A DNA stretch of 64,000 nucleotides from NCBI RefSeq assembly GCF_033568475.1, contig NW_027331840.1, forward strand, positions 682,001 through 746,000, given 5' to 3'. This DNA comes from Henckelia pumila (Eukaryota > Streptophyta > Magnoliopsida > Lamiales > Gesneriaceae). The position numbers and the translations under genes are program-made. Under the pieces are notes generated by a model. The model was not told the origin of the DNA. It did not search any database and saw only the letters and a list, made by a program, of their open reading frames with translations. This document shows positions 61,733 to 64,000 of the stretch, one piece after another; the first letter of the stretch is position 1; each line of letters starts with the position of its first letter.

Positions 61733-62047
61733 TCCGGTGTCCAACAATCTCAGCTCGACATACTCATTCAATCTCAAGAGTATACAATATAACCAGTAAC
61801 CCGAAACAATTCATATCTCAATTAATTCAGAAACAAAACAATTCATATCTCAAGTACTTCATGCTTTAAAATTTGAATCACTCAATCATGTAATTCAAAT
61901 AATTAGTCAGATAATAAAGCATGCTCGCATATTCTTCAATCATAGAATTAATCAATCACATGCGAGAAATTAAATTCAAGCGGACTCAATCTACCCCGCT
62001 CTCTTCTAAATTCAGACCAAGAATCTTATCTCTCTGATACCACTTAA
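61733..62047 (-). other. E leader with primer binding site
   Basis: On the minus strand TGGTATCAGAGAG (62030-62042) is followed by a leader resembling that of F, including GAGCGGGGTAGAT and CGAGCATGCTTTATT. It is noncoding. Confidence 0.85.
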
Positions 62048-64000
62048 TGTGAGACCCCGATTCTAATCATCTAATCAAGTGCTAATCTCATCGCTAAACA
62101 TACAAGATCCAAAAGATAAGCAATTAAATAAAAGACAATAATTTTTTTTAAAATTGGAATAGTGCTCGCTCGATCGGTAAAATCTTACCGATCGAGCGGG
62201 CCATAATAATCAAACACACTGCCCGAGGTAAGAACCCCTCGCTCGATCGGTGAAATCTTACCGATCGAGCGAGCCTCAAAAATCATTCCTACTGTCTCGC
62301 TACAAAGGGTGCTCGCTCGATCGGTGAAAGTCTACCGATCGAGCGAGACATTTGCCCAGAAAAAATAGTTTTTCTTTCTTTCTAAAATCCTTTTTCCACC
62401 TCAATCCAATATCAATCTAACATGCTCAATTCTGAATTCAATAACATGCAATCAACATACAAACTTCAATACTCATCATTCAATCGATTCTAATATCCCA
62501 TACTTCAAAATCAAATACAATACATTCGAATTCTAACATGATTTCAAAACATAAACTAGATTGGCATGCATTTCCAATTCTAACTCGAAGTCTCACTTAT
62601 AATCTTCAATCTCGTTCTATCCCTGTCGTCTCTGACTCAATCCTGCCCCACCTGTTGCCAAGTACACATACAAACAAAGAAAACAGCCGGATAATCCGGT
62701 GAGAATAATATTCCCAGTAAAAGAGACTATCATGCATATCAAATAAACACATCATACCATGACATGTATCACTTCCAAATATCTATCACATCAAGATCAA
62801 TTCAAGTAATTCATCCAAGTACTGAATTAAAATGATATGCATGTCTTTAAAACTTCTGGATTATCAGACTAAGATAATCGAATGGAATTCTTCTTTCTTT
62901 CTTTCTTTGGTTTGGGATCCCGAGGTTAAAATATCCAAAAATCACACCGAACTCCCCTCTCGAGGTGGACGAGGCATATTTTAATCCTCTAGACTCCAGA
63001 GAATTATAGAGAGTTAATCGACGCTTGTAGTAATTCGCCTACCAATGCCACTCAATTATAATCTCTAGAACGTCTAATCAAATTGAAATGAATCAAGGCT
63101 CAATATGAATGCATATGTCATCTCATGCATTCTAATATCATTTCAATCATCAGTTTATATAAGCATTCAATCATGCTTTCATTCATCAATTCAAATAATC
63201 ATTCAAACATGATTTAGTCAATATAAATGCATATACAATCTCATGCATTCAATTAAACATTCAATAAGATTTCAAATAAGCATTCAATCATGCAAGTATG
63301 TGATTTCTTCAGAACACTCGAATAAAGTCTAATTCGAGTTAATCGTTCCATTAAATTCTAAGTCGTATTTTACCTTATTCTCTTCGAAGGTATTGAAATC
63401 TGAAAAAAACAATAAGGATAATAATCAATATCCAATTCAATTCAATTCAAAACTCAAACAAACTTCTTCGATCGATAAATCAAAAAATCGATACTGTACC
63501 GACTTCAATCTTCCAAAATGACCAAAGCTGCTACCTCGCAATTCTGTTGAATTCACTTCAATCTATCAGAAGGAGTCAAAAGGATCAATATCGACATCTA
63601 AAAGCTCAATCAAACTCGATACGTTCAAAACATCGAAACGATATCCAAAACTAAAACTGACGGCATAACGGCTATAAACTGATCAAACCGGAAATGCAGA
63701 CAACAATTCATCAACTCAATATACTCATTCCAATCATCAAACATCAATTCCATCACAGTCCCAACACATCACAAAACTCATATTTTCGAAAATAACAACA
63801 AAAATCATATCAATTCCAATCGTCGTTATTTCTTCGAACCGTCTTAGATATACTATCATAGTTATCTCATAATCATCCTCTCCGAATATAAATCAATTCT
63901 AAAGACATCCAAAAAATCAAACATCTCAGAAATAAGATAAACTTACTTCTAAACGGAGCACTCGTCGCTGTGATCGTAAATATCAACTTCAGATCAATTT
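62048..64000 (-). mobile_element. E 5' LTR, cut by window end
   Basis: Begins TGTGAGACCCC like the 3' LTR, with the three hairpin modules at about 62165-62347. About 270 bases of the 2.2-kb LTR lie beyond the window. Confidence 0.92.

Larger units (their letters stand above)
39414..64000 (-). mobile_element. Chromovirus E, fossil, extends past window; hosts D and F
   Basis: It reads on the minus strand: 3' LTR 39414-41637, internal pieces 41638-42273, 49871-52748 and 61733-62047, then PBS and a 5' LTR from 62048 to beyond 64000. D and F are later insertions with their own TSDs. The leader next to the PBS is clearly related to the F leader, so E and F are branches of one group. The TSD partner of CCAAA lies outside. 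Confidence 0.88.

Overview
This is plant nuclear DNA made almost entirely of transposable elements. The Ty3/gypsy polyproteins are of plant Tat and chromovirus (Tekay-like) type, the PBSs are plant-type, there are plant hAT transposons, and there are 23 bases of what looks like exon 1 of the plant gene MOB1. A eudicot is likely. The style of several LTRs recalls Lamiales, but that is memory-based and weak. I see no bacterial genes, no rRNA or tRNA genes and no CRISPR array.

Layout. (1) 1-7943: the 5' two thirds of a minus-strand Tat retrotransposon (A1), with 5' LTR, PBS, gag, a pol lacking most of its RT, and 45-bp and 65-bp tandem repeats. A solo LTR (1209-2805, TSD CGCTC) sits in the last codons of pol. 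(2) 7944-8159: intron-1 remnant and first coding exon of a MOB1-like gene on the minus strand. A1 appears to lie in that intron, in the same orientation. (3) 8670-16105: duplicated promoter-like segments, a foldback element, a 5'-truncated hAT transposase pseudogene and a large candidate solo LTR. (4) 16350-19462: a complete hAT element with 12-bp terminal repeats and an exact 8-bp TSD (CCTATACG), whose transposase is dead.

(5) 19919-64000: a nested stack. The base is a second Tat element (A2, minus strand). Its 3' LTR is at 19919-20725 and its integrase tail at 38484-39413; the rest is beyond the window. A2 carries an antisense (plus-strand) gene with its own TATA box and two GT-AG introns. 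Element B (21339-35391, TSD CTTTA), a noncoding LTR element, split exon 1 of that gene. Inside B is C, a minus-strand Tekay-like chromovirus whose gag-pol is open except for one TGA; its 3' LTR is truncated next to a Copia-like LTR block. Element E (39414 to beyond 64000), a fossil chromovirus, split the A2 integrase. E in turn received D (42274-49870, TSD TGACA; same family as C) and F (52749-61732, TSD TCCGG; a relative of E in opposite orientation).

The order of events follows from the nesting: A2 first, then B and E, then C, D and F. Every gag-pol here carries at least one disabling lesion; C is closest to intact. The most notable structure outside the genes is a set of arrays of short palindromic modules upstream of the TATA box in the B, C and D LTRs, whose module number differs between the two LTRs of each element. 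A different hairpin array lies near the LTR end of E. No clearly new protein system was found.
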